A stretch of 64,000 nucleotides of DNA from Pseudoalteromonas rubra (GCF_001482385.1 NZ_CP013612.1:1054001-1118000); one strand, 5' to 3'. Shown: positions 48,377 to 58,452, counted from the first letter of the stretch. Translations and numbers: made by a program. Notes: generated by a model not told the origin, from the sequence alone.

Positions 48377-49807
48377 ATGTACACTAATACCGCGCCCGTT
48401 TCTACCCAGGCTACTGAACAGCACAGTAAGGGCGTAGCCGCCTGGTTCAGACGTAAGTTAAGTTCTTCACTGGTTAAAGCCGTGGTGCTGATGCTTGGTA
48501 CCCAGGTAGTTCAGGCACAAGAGTCGCTGGGGCACTTCTCTGAGCGATACAGTGCAGAGCAAATTCAGGCGGATATTGATCAATGGACGCACTGGGTGCA
48601 TGCCACGCACCCGAACCTGACGCACAGTATACGTGATATTGATGCATTTTATGCCCGGCTGGACGCATTGCGTGACACGCTGGACAAACCGATGACAGGT
48701 GAACAGGTATGGCGTGAGTTTGCCAGCCTTAACGGTATGATGGCGGATGGCCATCTGAGCATTGGAGATGGTACCAATGCGCAGTGGCGAAAGTGGGTCG
48801 CGCAGGGGATAACATTATTTCCGTTTGAGGTATTGGTGAGTGAGCACGGGCTGAGTATTGTCAGCGAGCTGGGTGGTGCCCCATCGGCTCATGATGGACA
48901 ATACATCAGTGAAATTAATGGCGTACCGGCGGCTGAGGTGGTGGCAACATTGCTGGAGCGGATTGAGGGCGACAACCTGGCGTTTTGCAGAGCTTTACTG
49001 ACTCGCCGGTTTGCTATGACCTATCGGCTGATGTACGGCGCCACAGACGCATTTACGGTGAAGCTAAGCACAGGCCAGGCAGTGCAGGTTACTGCACTGA
49101 ATAAGGCACCCAAAAGTATCAAGCAACGCACTTTTGACGAAAACTTCAACCTCAAACTGCTCGACAACCAGCAGGCTGTTTTAACCATTAAGCAGTTTGG
49201 CTGGGACGATCCAGATGCCTATTTTCGCTTTATGGCGGATACGTTTGCTCAGCTGAACAAAGCGCAGATCCAGCATCTGATGATAGATATTTCTGACAAT
49301 ACCGGTGGAGATGACATTTTCTGGAAACGGGGCATACTGAAATATATCGCCACTCAACCATACCGCCATGGCTCGACCTATCAGGTGCGAATTCTGCAGA
49401 AGTATCGTGATCCGGGTGAGGTTGTCGGCTCCGTCGTGTCAGGGGAGTTGACTAAGATGACGCAGCCAGAAGCAGATAAAAGTGTGCGTTTTAACGGAAA
49501 GGTCAGTGTGTTGACCGGACCTTTGACCTACTCATCATCCGTACTGTTTGCAAATACCATTCAGGACTATGGATTGGCGACTTTGGTTGGCACCCCAACC
49601 GGTGGGCGCAGCTCGCAAAGTGGTGGGATCCAGTTTCTGACGCTTAAGCATACCGGGATACGTGCCGTTGCACCGCGCTTTATTCTGGACCGTCCGTCTG
49701 GCAAGCAACCAATGACGCCAGTACAGCCGGATACTGAGATAACTCAACAGGGCCTGAGTAAAGCCCAGTGGGTGGCCAAAGCGCTAAGTGCATCCCGTTC
49801 TCTTTAA
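48377..49807 (+). CDS. S41 family peptidase-like protein (C-terminal processing type)
   Basis: 476 aa, start at 48377 with AAAGGAT. A long basic N-region and a hydrophobic segment (~33-46) end near QVVQAQ, consistent with export. The C-terminal domain has the S41 core: VLTGPLTYSSSVLFANTIQDYGLATLVGTPTGG, with the catalytic Ser in TYSSS. The DISDNTGGDDIF block fits the usual D.R.N.GG motif. Divergent from the broken propeller gene and followed by a strong terminator. Confidence 0.85.
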   Translation: MYTNTAPVSTQATEQHSKGVAAWFRRKLSSSLVKAVVLMLGTQVVQAQESLGHFSERYSAEQIQADIDQWTHWVHATHPNLTHSIRDIDAFYARLDALRDTLDKPMTGEQVWREFASLNGMMADGHLSIGDGTNAQWRKWVAQGITLFPFEVLVSEHGLSIVSELGGAPSAHDGQYISEINGVPAAEVVATLLERIEGDNLAFCRALLTRRFAMTYRLMYGATDAFTVKLSTGQAVQVTALNKAPKSIKQRTFDENFNLKLLDNQQAVLTIKQFGWDDPDAYFRFMADTFAQLNKAQIQHLMIDISDNTGGDDIFWKRGILKYIATQPYRHGSTYQVRILQKYRDPGEVVGSVVSGELTKMTQPEADKSVRFNGKVSVLTGPLTYSSSVLFANTIQDYGLATLVGTPTGGRSSQSGGIQFLTLKHTGIRAVAPRFILDRPSGKQPMTPVQPDTEITQQGLSKAQWVAKALSASRSL

Positions 49808-49841
49808 GAGGGGTTACCCCGTCATTGAGGTGTCCTGTGAC

Positions 49842-49865
49842 GCGGCCAAAACGGCCGCATTTTTG
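49842..49865 (+). terminator. Rho-independent terminator
   Basis: GCGGCC / GGCCGC stem with loop AAAAC and following ATTTTTG. Confidence 0.88.
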
Positions 49866-49956
49866 TTCTCAGACTCTGATAACAAGTGTTTTTATTATTG
49901 TTTGCACAATCTTGCGTGATGATATGATGAAAATAGTAAAAAAGACTAAATTGAGT

Positions 49957-49987
49957 TTGACCTAAACTTAACTTGAGGTATTAGTCT
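49957..49987 (+). promoter_or_regulatory. SoxR/MerR-type promoter before the MFS gene
   Basis: -35 TTGACC (49957-49962), 19-bp spacer and -10 TAGTCT (49982-49987). Dyad ACCTAAACTT-AACTTGAGGT (49960-49979) in the spacer, close to the SoxR operator. Twin of the site at 44535. It drives the MFS exporter gene at 50022. Confidence 0.75.
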
Positions 49988-50021
49988 GGCCACAATAAAA
50001 ATAACGATACTAGGAAAGAAT

Positions 50022-51251
50022 ATGGATATAAGTAGTTTACCAATGCAGTTGTCGCGATTTACGCCTCTGGTCTGGGTGATGTTGATTGGCAATTTCTTTG
50101 TTCGCGCAAGTTACTATATGGTGTGGCCGTTTCTCGCAGTGATGTTGTATGAAAGTTATGGTTTGAGTGCCACTGAGGTCGGGCTGTTGTTAACGGGTTC
50201 AGCCACGCTGGCTGTGTTTTTAGGATTTTATACTGGCAATCTGGCAGACCGTTTTGGCCGTACCAAAATGCTCTATGTGGCAGTGCTGGTTGGGGTGGGG
50301 TCTTTTGCCCTGTTGGCACTGGCCAATGCGTTGTGGCTGTTTGCCGTCGCGGTGTTTCTGGCTTGTATGCCTCGCACATTATGGGAGGCACCAAGCAAAG
50401 CCTTGCTGACGGAGGAGCTGGCCAACCCCAAAGATCGGGAGCTGGCGCTTCACTTACTGTACTTTCTGGTCAATGTGGGGGCTGCGCTGGGTCCGTTGTA
50501 TGGCCTGTGGGCGGGCCTCAATGGTGAGCAATTCAGTTTTATTTATACAGCGGTGTCTTATCTGGGGTTGCTGGTGGCTTTGGTATACTTCCGGCCTAAG
50601 GGTGGAAGTTCCGCACAGACTATTCAGTCTGCACCTAAGTTCTCTCAATGGCTAAAAATACTCAATAAAGACAGCACCTTTTTGGTGGTATTAGTTGCAA
50701 CGACGCTGGTGTACTTTGTGTATGCGCAGTGTGATACTAGCCTGGTGCAATACCTTACCCGTGCTGAAGTCCCCGAGCTTGCCTGGCTGATCTCGGCGGT
50801 GATCATTACCAACTCTACCGTGATCATTGTCTGCCAGTTTCCGCTGTTACATCTGATGCGCAACTGGCGCATCGAGCACCGGCTGTATCTGGGCGGCGCT
50901 ATCTTAGTAGTCTCGCAAGTGATGATGGCCCTGAATGATGTGCACAATACCTGGGGCTGGATAACGGCGATGATTGTGCTGAGCCTGAGCGAAGCAATTA
51001 TGTTCAGCAATATCAATGTGTACGTTGACAGGCTGGCGCCTGATAACCTTAAGGCGAGCTATTTTGGCGCGGCAGGGTTGTGTTCGTTAGGGTATGCCTT
51101 TGCGCCCATTTTAGGCGGCCTGGTGCTGGATTTATCGAGCGGGGTAATGTTATTTGTGCTGACAACGCTTACCTCTTTCGCGGCCCTGGCGTTTTACAAA
51201 GTGGCCGAGCTTAAACTAAAAGCTACCCCTCGCACCGTGTCTGAAGTGTAA
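50022..51251 (+). CDS. MFS transporter, drug-efflux type
   Basis: 409 aa with about 12 transmembrane helices. Motif A between helices 2 and 3 reads GNLADRFGRTKML, a strong MFS mark. The size and sequence style (FLAVMLYESYGLSATEVG) fit the MdtH/YceL-like efflux group. The substrate is unknown. The SoxR-type promoter suggests export of redox-active compounds. Ribosome site AGGAAAG. Confidence 0.88.
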   Translation: MDISSLPMQLSRFTPLVWVMLIGNFFVRASYYMVWPFLAVMLYESYGLSATEVGLLLTGSATLAVFLGFYTGNLADRFGRTKMLYVAVLVGVGSFALLALANALWLFAVAVFLACMPRTLWEAPSKALLTEELANPKDRELALHLLYFLVNVGAALGPLYGLWAGLNGEQFSFIYTAVSYLGLLVALVYFRPKGGSSAQTIQSAPKFSQWLKILNKDSTFLVVLVATTLVYFVYAQCDTSLVQYLTRAEVPELAWLISAVIITNSTVIIVCQFPLLHLMRNWRIEHRLYLGGAILVVSQVMMALNDVHNTWGWITAMIVLSLSEAIMFSNINVYVDRLAPDNLKASYFGAAGLCSLGYAFAPILGGLVLDLSSGVMLFVLTTLTSFAALAFYKVAELKLKATPRTVSEV

Positions 51252-51257
51252 ATAGCC

Positions 51258-51284
51258 AGAGCGGCTGCAATGTGCAGTCGCTCT
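51258..51284 (+). terminator. Hairpin after the MFS gene
   Basis: AGAGCGGCTGCA / TGCAGTCGCTCT, 12 bp with one wobble and loop ATG. Only GTTAAT follows, so a weak U-tract. The MITE-like copy begins 5 bp later. Confidence 0.6.
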
Positions 51285-51288
51285 GTTA

Positions 51289-51500
51289 ATACCAATTTCA
51301 CTTAATGCCTGTTCTATATTGAAGGAGCAAATATGGCGCTAACGGCGTTAAAAATTTCCCATTTATATAGACATAGGTTCACAAATTTTTGCCTTGCCTA
51401 TAGTGATGTAGGTGCCTCAGCGATAGCAGGACGCGGGAGCGGTGTTATCGGCCCTATCTCCTCGCCTCAAAATAGAACACTTAATTAAGTAAGCTGGTAT
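51289..51500. mobile_element. MITE-like element, copy 2
   Basis: 212 bp, same element as at 46565 in the same orientation. Shared blocks include GGTTCACAAATTTTTGCC and GGTGCCTCAGCGATAGCAGG. The ends are inverted repeats (ATACCAATTT / AGCTGGTAT). No coding capacity. 51501-51708 after it is AT-rich with no visible gene. Confidence 0.8.
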
Positions 51501-51708
51501 AAGTCTAATGGGATGGGGGATACCGAGTTGGAGAAAATGAGTTAATGCCGGTTTAATAATTAAAAGTAATTAAATCATTTGCTTGCTGTTTTATACGAAG
51601 AGTTGTGTGATGAGGGATTAAGGATCTTTAAGAAGGTTTCAGAGTGTTTTCAGGATCTATGAGTGCGAATTGCGCCACTGTGATGACAAATCACATAAGG
51701 AGAACACC

Positions 51709-52878
51709 ATGAACTCAACTAAAACACTCAAACAGTTTGGACTGATCAGCATGTTGGCAGTCGGGCTCAGCTATGATGCCGCTCAGACAGCCTTAGCTGC
51801 CAGTGGGGATTATCTGTTTAGTTATCAGGTTAAAGGAGAAAACTGGGGAGGCATAACACTGCGCGATCATATCGCGTATTTTGGCAGTGATGATGGCCAC
51901 CTGTATGCGCTGAATGTGGATCAGCCTAAGCTGGCCTGGTCGTATAAAACCGACGGTTTGGTCCGATCTAAACCCACAATAAAGCATCATCAAATCTTTG
52001 TTAGCAGCGATGATGGCTATCTGTACGCGCTTAACCGTTGGCAGGGTAAATTATTATGGCGTACCAGTCTGAATGATGCGGATGTACAGCGTATTCTGCC
52101 TGCTAATCATGCACCGTGGGAGTTTGACTACAGTAAATCCAGTGCTTTGGTTCAGGGTAACAAAGTCTTTATTGGCAGTGGTGATGGCCACCTCTATGCC
52201 ATCGCCAGGTCCTCCGGTAAGGTGCTGTGGCGCTTTAAAACGGAAGGTAAAATTCGTGCCACACCTGCGCATTACCAGGGCCTTGTATTTATCAGCAGCT
52301 GGGATGGATCTGTGTATGCGCTGGATGCGAAGACAGGTCAACGGGTCTGGCAATATGATACGCAGGGGGCATTGACATCCAGCCCAACTATTGTTGATGA
52401 CGTACTGGTGATTGGCTCCCGTGACACCCATTTATATGGGCTTGATCCGCTCAGCGGTGAATTACTGTGGAAACAGGCTTATCCGGGTGGCTCCTGGGTG
52501 GAGTCTTCGGCAACAGCGGCTGCCGATGGTGAACATTTTTATATCGGCAGTTCAGATTCCAATTTACTCAATAAATATCACGCCCAGAGCGGTGAGCTGA
52601 TCTGGCAATTCGAAACTGGGGGCTGGAGCTGGGGCCAACCAGTTGCCAAAAATGGCACAGTGTACATCGGCGCAACAGGTCATGATGAACCCGGCTGGTT
52701 TGCAACCCAAAGAGGCTTTTTTGCGGTTGATAGCCGCACTGGTGAACAGCAATGGCAGTATCAGCCTAAGATGATTGATGGCTTTGTTCATGGTGGTGTT
52801 TACGGTGCGCCGGCGGTTGGATATGGCAAAGTGATCGTGCCGGATTTGGATGGCTACATTCATATTTTTGAAGAGTAA
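51709..52878 (+). CDS. Exported PQQ-type beta-propeller repeat protein
   Basis: 389 aa from the ATG at 51709 (AAGGAG before it). An earlier in-frame start adds a hydrophilic stretch only. Signal peptide, then repeated propeller blades of the PQQ/BamB type: GSDDGHLYALN, SSDDGYLYALN, GSGDGHLYAIA, SSWDGSVYALD, GSRDTHLYGLD. At least six blades are visible, each pairing a D-x-x-LYAL strand with G-x-x-LW/VW. It may act as an envelope scaffold or cofactor protein. No quinoprotein dehydrogenase signature is seen, so PQQ binding is not claimed. Confidence 0.85.
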   Translation: MNSTKTLKQFGLISMLAVGLSYDAAQTALAASGDYLFSYQVKGENWGGITLRDHIAYFGSDDGHLYALNVDQPKLAWSYKTDGLVRSKPTIKHHQIFVSSDDGYLYALNRWQGKLLWRTSLNDADVQRILPANHAPWEFDYSKSSALVQGNKVFIGSGDGHLYAIARSSGKVLWRFKTEGKIRATPAHYQGLVFISSWDGSVYALDAKTGQRVWQYDTQGALTSSPTIVDDVLVIGSRDTHLYGLDPLSGELLWKQAYPGGSWVESSATAAADGEHFYIGSSDSNLLNKYHAQSGELIWQFETGGWSWGQPVAKNGTVYIGATGHDEPGWFATQRGFFAVDSRTGEQQWQYQPKMIDGFVHGGVYGAPAVGYGKVIVPDLDGYIHIFEE

Positions 52879-52901
52879 AAAGTCGTTATGAGAATCAATT
52901 T

Positions 52902-52936
52902 AGGGCTCTGAGTATTTGTCTCAGGGCCCTTTTTAA
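52902..52936 (+). terminator. Rho-independent terminator
   Basis: AGGGCTCTGAG / CTCAGGGCCCT, 11 bp with one wobble, then TTTTTAAT. Confidence 0.88.
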
Positions 52937-53338
52937 TACACTTAAAATGAGCGCCAGGCAGGCCAGACGCTCTGTTGCACTGAGGCGCATAGCAGACAAC
53001 GTATTGTGAGCCAGCTCTATCTACCTTTGACAGCAGTTGTTCCACATTGCTGCACTTGTGTACTACTAATGTCTATTTTCGAGAAAAGTAACTTTAAGTG
53101 TAATGAATTTTCATTTCATTTTACTTTCAATTGCTTGTGTTGAATTTGGCGCGATTTTCAGTGTTTCTATAGTGGTACTCCAGCTCATACTTTAGTAAGA
53201 TTTTTGATATTTTGTTATTCAATATATTGCATACAATATACATAAAGAATAGCGTATGTATGGTACTGGGGACAATTTATAGAACAGATAATGGCTCCAT
53301 CAGGAAAAATAATAATTGAAACACGTAGGAGTACAGTG
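52937..53338. other. Promoter region of the TonB-dependent receptor
   Basis: AT-rich with runs of T and A. No gene or clear operator recognised. Confidence 0.35.
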
Positions 53339-55966
53339 ATGTGTCACAATGGGAATGCTAGTCGAATTTTTGTCATGAATATGATTGCTTTGGCGGTCGC
53401 GTCTGCCAGTGGGCAAGCGTTCGCCGCAGCAAATGATGACAGTGGAGCGAATGAACCAGAGCGGATAGAGGTTACGGGTTCGCGGATCCAAAGAACAGAT
53501 ATGGAAACGGCAAAGCCCGTTTCTGTCATAACAAAAGCCGACATAGAGGCAACGGGGTTGAACGATGTAGCCAGTGTTCTTGCTGAAAGTATTTTTAACT
53601 CAGCAGGTACTTCTATTGCTCACTCAAACAACTCGGCGGGCAACTTTGCCTCCTCTAACCTGAGAGGGTTGGGTTCCAATCGTACCTTGACGCTGGTAAA
53701 TGGCCGCCGTGTTGCGACATCTGCTTCAAACTATGGTTCGAGTACAAATGTTAACCTAATACCTATTGAAGTGGTTGAACGTATTGAGATCCTGCGAGAC
53801 GGCGCATCATCAATCTATGGCTCTGATGCAATGGGTGGTGTAATCAATATTATCACTAAGAAAGACTATGATGGTATGCAGCTTTCAGTGAATGCATCGC
53901 ATGCAACCCGTGGCGGAGCAGGGCAACAAGGTGGAGCCCTGACATATGGCACCAGCAGTGATAAAAGCTCAATACTTGTGGTTCTGGAGCACCAGACAAA
54001 CGACAGTCTGCGCGGCGGCGACCGTCCTCATTTGGATGCTGAGCACAATGAAAGACGTTGGAGCTCACGTTACTCTCCGTGGGGGTCTTATAGCTATGAA
54101 AATGAAGACGGTGAGCGGATTTATAGTCCGGGACCTGATTGCCCGGCAGAAAATATTCGCGACCGTGACGGGAATATGGGTAAGCAATGTGGGTACGATG
54201 TCTTCGATGGAAAGTACTACCTGCCCAAGGTCGAGAAGACATCAATTTTCACTAACTTTACCTATGCTATCAACGACGATGTAGAATTTTACAATACTAT
54301 TTTGCACACACGCGATAAGAACTTTACATCGGCTACACCTATGTGGGCAAGTGGTACGCTCGCAGCAGATCATGTAAATAACCCGACAGCTGGCACTGCA
54401 GACGCACGTGATATTACATATTATCACTACATGGAAGGCGCATTACCCAGAGAATTCACTTTCAAAACGGATTTACTAGATATCAACACCGGTATTAACT
54501 GGGACATTGATGAAGGCCGCTTGTCCATTAACCTGGCACACAGTAAAGATAGCTTTGTGCAGGAGTCAAACTACTACTATTTCGTAGATAAGTTTGATGA
54601 AGCGGTTGAAGAGGGCCTTTATAACCCCCTTGCGTATGGCGGGGGTGATAAAGCGACAGAAGAGGTGCTGGACAGTTTCCGTCATAGTCAACACAGACTG
54701 GGTAAAAGCACAACCAAGGCTGTGACGGTAGACTGGTCAAGTACGCTGCCGTTTGAACTCGATGGTGGTGCGATTGGTTATGCCATTGGGGCCGAATACC
54801 GTTCTCTGGAATTGTCCGATGAGCAAGATGCGCAGTCGAACTCTGGAAACGTCAAAGGGGCCTACGGTGGTGATGTTGTGGGCAGCCGAAACTATCGGGC
54901 GGCTTATCTTGAAGTTGAAGCGCCGATCCTCGATACATTGACGGTCTCAGCTGCAACGCGTTACGACTCATATAGCTTGCCTGATCAGGGGCAGTTGTCG
55001 AGTAGCCTGTCTGCCAGATATGAGGTGACAGAAGACTTGGTTGTTCGAGGCTCTTTTAGTCAGGGCTTTCGTGTGGCAGACCTGAATGAAGCCATTGGTG
55101 AGGAAAGCATTGGTTACTATGGGTTATGGGATCCTAAGTATTGCAACCCAGTTCCCAAAGCGCAACGCGCTACGTCAGAGTTATGTGACAATCAAAGCGT
55201 GCCAGTCCGTTCGTTTTCAAACCCTGATCTGGAGCCAGAAGAATCAGAGCAAGTGTCTTTTGGTTTTGCCTATAATCTAACAGAAGATTTTGATATGACA
55301 TTAGATTATTGGAATATTGAGATCACCAATGAAATCAAAGACATTAGCGGACGTACAGTACTTGATGAAGAGTATTTAGGTAACTTAGGCAATTACAGTG
55401 GCCTGTATGTAAAGCGTGACACATCATTGCCTCGTGAAGATGAAATGGTCGAGATTGGTTCTACCGTGACCAACTATCTGGGCCTGGATACATCGGGCAT
55501 AGATGCGTCATTCGCCGCCCGAGTTGATCTTGAAGACATGGGGGATTTGAAATTTAACCTAGAGCTGAGCAAAGTACTTAAGTATGAGTTTCAGAAGACT
55601 AATTCAGACCCTGTTTATGAGCATGTTGGCTTCATTAACCGACCTGAGTATAGAGCAAGCTTTAAAACCAATTATCGCTATGGGGATTTCGAAGGTTTCG
55701 CAACCGTTCGATACATAGGTTCGTTCGATGGTGAATCGCCGGAAGACATTGAAATTGGTAAAGAATGGCAGGACTTCCCTTCAATGACCACAGTGAATCT
55801 GGGTGCGGGTTACAACTTTGATGAGTATGGCCTGGTGAAGCTGATTGTAACCAATGCGTTTGACAAGCTGCCGCCGGTCAATGACGAATACTATCGAGGA
55901 TACACTACGCGCGTTCACAATATTATTGGTAGAACTATCCAGCTTAAATACACCTATTCGTTCTAA
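53339..55966 (+). CDS. TonB-dependent outer-membrane receptor
   Basis: 875 aa from the ATG at 53339, with TAGGAG 7 bases upstream. An ATG at 53291 adds residues before the signal peptide without a ribosome site. Signal peptide (NMIALAVASASGQAFA), TonB box-like EPERIEVTGSRI (~38-49), then the plug with VSVITKADIEATGLNDV and LRGLGSNRTLTLVNGRRV, followed by a 22-strand barrel that ends in YTYSF. It imports a nutrient such as a siderophore, peptide or glycan. The substrate is not clear. A nearby S9 peptidase hints at peptide use. Confidence 0.93.
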   Translation: MCHNGNASRIFVMNMIALAVASASGQAFAAANDDSGANEPERIEVTGSRIQRTDMETAKPVSVITKADIEATGLNDVASVLAESIFNSAGTSIAHSNNSAGNFASSNLRGLGSNRTLTLVNGRRVATSASNYGSSTNVNLIPIEVVERIEILRDGASSIYGSDAMGGVINIITKKDYDGMQLSVNASHATRGGAGQQGGALTYGTSSDKSSILVVLEHQTNDSLRGGDRPHLDAEHNERRWSSRYSPWGSYSYENEDGERIYSPGPDCPAENIRDRDGNMGKQCGYDVFDGKYYLPKVEKTSIFTNFTYAINDDVEFYNTILHTRDKNFTSATPMWASGTLAADHVNNPTAGTADARDITYYHYMEGALPREFTFKTDLLDINTGINWDIDEGRLSINLAHSKDSFVQESNYYYFVDKFDEAVEEGLYNPLAYGGGDKATEEVLDSFRHSQHRLGKSTTKAVTVDWSSTLPFELDGGAIGYAIGAEYRSLELSDEQDAQSNSGNVKGAYGGDVVGSRNYRAAYLEVEAPILDTLTVSAATRYDSYSLPDQGQLSSSLSARYEVTEDLVVRGSFSQGFRVADLNEAIGEESIGYYGLWDPKYCNPVPKAQRATSELCDNQSVPVRSFSNPDLEPEESEQVSFGFAYNLTEDFDMTLDYWNIEITNEIKDISGRTVLDEEYLGNLGNYSGLYVKRDTSLPREDEMVEIGSTVTNYLGLDTSGIDASFAARVDLEDMGDLKFNLELSKVLKYEFQKTNSDPVYEHVGFINRPEYRASFKTNYRYGDFEGFATVRYIGSFDGESPEDIEIGKEWQDFPSMTTVNLGAGYNFDEYGLVKLIVTNAFDKLPPVNDEYYRGYTTRVHNIIGRTIQLKYTYSF

Positions 55967-55978
55967 ATGAAAGCTACG

Positions 55979-56007
55979 CTGGGCATGTGCTGATGTATAT
56001 GCCCAGT
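55979..56007 (+). terminator. Hairpin after the TonB-dependent receptor gene
   Basis: CTGGGCAT / ATGCCCAG, 8-bp stem, loop of 12 or more. No strong T-run. Confidence 0.45.
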
Positions 56008-56131
56008 TGTAAAAGCCGGTTATTTCATATAACAGGCAAATGCCGCCTCTTCAGGCCGGTATCTAAGTATTTCTCCCGCCTGCCCGAATCACTTTAGTAC
56101 GGTGGGCTTTTTTGGTTTAGGAGACCGTTTT

Positions 56132-58396
56132 ATGTTGCAGCGCACACTGGCACTATTAGTTAGCTCAAGCCTGATATTGACAGCCTGTCAGGGCCTTCCC
56201 GTCAGGGAATCACAGGCAGAGCAACCAAGAGATAGTCAGAAGCTCTATTTACGGGCTGAACAATTTTTGCCGCAAAATCTCGCCCCTTTAGTCAAAAACG
56301 ATAAATTGACTGCAAACTGGCTGGATGAGGGGAGTCGTTTTTGGTTTGTTCAGCAGCACGGCCATGGTCACCGCTTTGTGCTGGTTGACCCGAGCAAGAA
56401 CACACAGTCTGCGGCGTTTGATCATCAGAAAATTGCGAATGTGTTGCGCGCAGAGGGTCTGACCGAGGCGTCAGCAGCGCGATTACCGTTCAAGCAAATT
56501 ACGCTCAGTGGATCCCGGTTGGCGTTTACGATTGAACAGACGCAATGGTCCTGTACCCTGCCTGCATATACCTGTGACCATCAGGTGCAAGCACAGGCCG
56601 ATGAACCACAACAAGGCACCTCTGATGATGGGCGGTGGCAAGTGGTGGTTGAAAACCATAATCTGATATTGGTCAATAAGCATTCGGGGGAGCGCACTGC
56701 ACTCACCGGGGACGGCACTGAGATGCGCCCTTATGCTGCAACGCACCCGAATCCGGCGCGCAGCTTCAATGCAGATACAGACTATCAGCGTGAAGGCGTC
56801 TCACTGACGTGGTCCAAAGACAGCCGCTATCTGATCACTTATCAGCTGGATCGCAGTGGCACTGATTTATACACTCTGGTTCAGTCTGATCATGAGGCGA
56901 GCCAGAGACCGAAAGCGGTTCGTTATTACTATCCTTCAGCTGGGCAGGAAACATTACCACAAGCCAGTCTGGTGCTGGTGGACACCGATAAGAAAAAGGC
57001 CATTAAGCTGGATGCTCCGCCTGTAATGCAGACTTACTATGGCAGCGCACTGTGGGGCTGGTGGCAGGACAATGGTCGTTATGTATATCATGATCGTCGA
57101 CGGGGCAATCGTCAGTACTTTATGCGCGAAGTGGATCCGCACACGGCTCAGGTGCGGGCTTTGGTTGAAGAGCGTGACGACAAATATATCGACCCCTGGG
57201 TACAAACGTATTGGGCATTGCCGGAGCTGGATGCTTTTATCTGGAGCTCGCAACGCAGTGGTTATCAGCACCTGTACTTGTACCAGGCCAGCAATGGCGC
57301 ATTACTGAATCCGATCACGCAAGGTGAGATGACGATAAGGGTGATCCGGGGCGTAGATACTGAGCGCAAGCAGCTGTATTTTGAGGCGTCCGGAAGAGAG
57401 CCTGACAGGGATCCCTATTTCCGACATTTATACCGGGTTAACCTGGATGGCAGCGATCTGACTCTGCTCACGCCAGAGCCTGCTGAACATGATACGCGAT
57501 TATCTCCCGATTTTAAGTATGTGATAGACACCTATTCGACGGCGTCACTGGCACCTGTGACTGTGCTGCGAGATAGCCGCACGGGAAAAGTGGTGAGAGA
57601 AATTCAACGGGCTGATATCAGTGCTTTACAGGCGACTGGCTGGCGTCCTCCGCAATCATTTGAGGTGCTGGCTGCGGATGGCAAAACGTCGCTGTATGGC
57701 TTGATGTACTTGCCATCCAACTTTGATCCCAACAAGCGCTATCCAGTCATTGATGACATTTATACCGGGCCGCATAACTTCTTTACGCCTAAGTCTTTTA
57801 ACACCTATTCACGCCAGGCCAATGCGCTGGCTGAGCTGGGGTTTGTGGTGATCAAAATGGATGGGAGGGGCACCAATAAACGCGGCCGGACATTCCATGA
57901 GTATTCATTTAAGAACCTCGGTGGGGGCGCGGACGATCATGTGGCGGCCATTCGTCAGCTGGCGCAGCGACATGCTTTCATAGACAGTGAGCGGGTCGGG
58001 ATTTTTGGTTTCAGCGCCGGTGGTTATGATACTGCGCATGCGTTGTTTAAATATCCGGATTTCTTTAAGGTCGGAGTAGCTGCTTCGGGAAATCATGACT
58101 TTCGGGTTGATAAAGCGGGCTGGAACGAAATCTGGATGGGTTATCCAGTGACGCCGGAGTGGGATGAGCAGTCTAACCTGACCTGGGCAAAGCACCTGAA
58201 AGGGAAGCTGTTATTGGCTCACGGCGAGTTGGACACCAATGTGCATCCTGCTGCGACCATGCAGCTGGTCTCTGCGCTGATCAAAGCGGATAAGCAGTTT
58301 GACCTGATGATTTATCCCAATATGGGTCATGTACTCGACGAGCATCCGCATTTTGTGCGTCTGCGTTGGGATTATTTCCTGCGTCATCTGAAGTAA
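56132..58396 (+). CDS. S9 family prolyl oligopeptidase (DPP IV-like), lipoprotein
   Basis: 754 aa from the ATG at 56132 (AGGAG upstream). A 10-residue upstream extension is not needed. Lipobox LTAC at the end of the signal peptide. The N-terminal part is a DPP IV-type propeller (YLITYQLDRSGTDLY, YFMREVDPHTAQVRALVEERDDKYIDPW). The C-terminal alpha/beta hydrolase has the nucleophile GFSAGGYD, the acid in HGELDTNV and the catalytic His in GHVLDEHPHF. It releases dipeptides from proline- or alanine-containing peptides in the envelope. Confidence 0.93.
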   Translation: MLQRTLALLVSSSLILTACQGLPVRESQAEQPRDSQKLYLRAEQFLPQNLAPLVKNDKLTANWLDEGSRFWFVQQHGHGHRFVLVDPSKNTQSAAFDHQKIANVLRAEGLTEASAARLPFKQITLSGSRLAFTIEQTQWSCTLPAYTCDHQVQAQADEPQQGTSDDGRWQVVVENHNLILVNKHSGERTALTGDGTEMRPYAATHPNPARSFNADTDYQREGVSLTWSKDSRYLITYQLDRSGTDLYTLVQSDHEASQRPKAVRYYYPSAGQETLPQASLVLVDTDKKKAIKLDAPPVMQTYYGSALWGWWQDNGRYVYHDRRRGNRQYFMREVDPHTAQVRALVEERDDKYIDPWVQTYWALPELDAFIWSSQRSGYQHLYLYQASNGALLNPITQGEMTIRVIRGVDTERKQLYFEASGREPDRDPYFRHLYRVNLDGSDLTLLTPEPAEHDTRLSPDFKYVIDTYSTASLAPVTVLRDSRTGKVVREIQRADISALQATGWRPPQSFEVLAADGKTSLYGLMYLPSNFDPNKRYPVIDDIYTGPHNFFTPKSFNTYSRQANALAELGFVVIKMDGRGTNKRGRTFHEYSFKNLGGGADDHVAAIRQLAQRHAFIDSERVGIFGFSAGGYDTAHALFKYPDFFKVGVAASGNHDFRVDKAGWNEIWMGYPVTPEWDEQSNLTWAKHLKGKLLLAHGELDTNVHPAATMQLVSALIKADKQFDLMIYPNMGHVLDEHPHFVRLRWDYFLRHLK

Positions 58397-58412
58397 TTGA
58401 GACCAGGTTGCA

Positions 58413-58452
58413 GCCGGGCAGTGTTCAATACTTGATTCTCTGCGTGCCCGGC
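58413..58452 (+). repeat. Inverted repeat after the S9 peptidase gene
   Basis: GCCGGGCA / TGCCCGGC, 8-bp arms with a 24-nt loop, 17 bp past the stop. Possible terminator stem but no T-run. Confidence 0.4.

Noticed and set aside
56083..56115. Hairpin GCCC/GGGC with T-run before the S9 gene
   Set aside because: The stem is only 4 bp long and the T-run precedes the gene's own ribosome site. Too weak to call a terminator.
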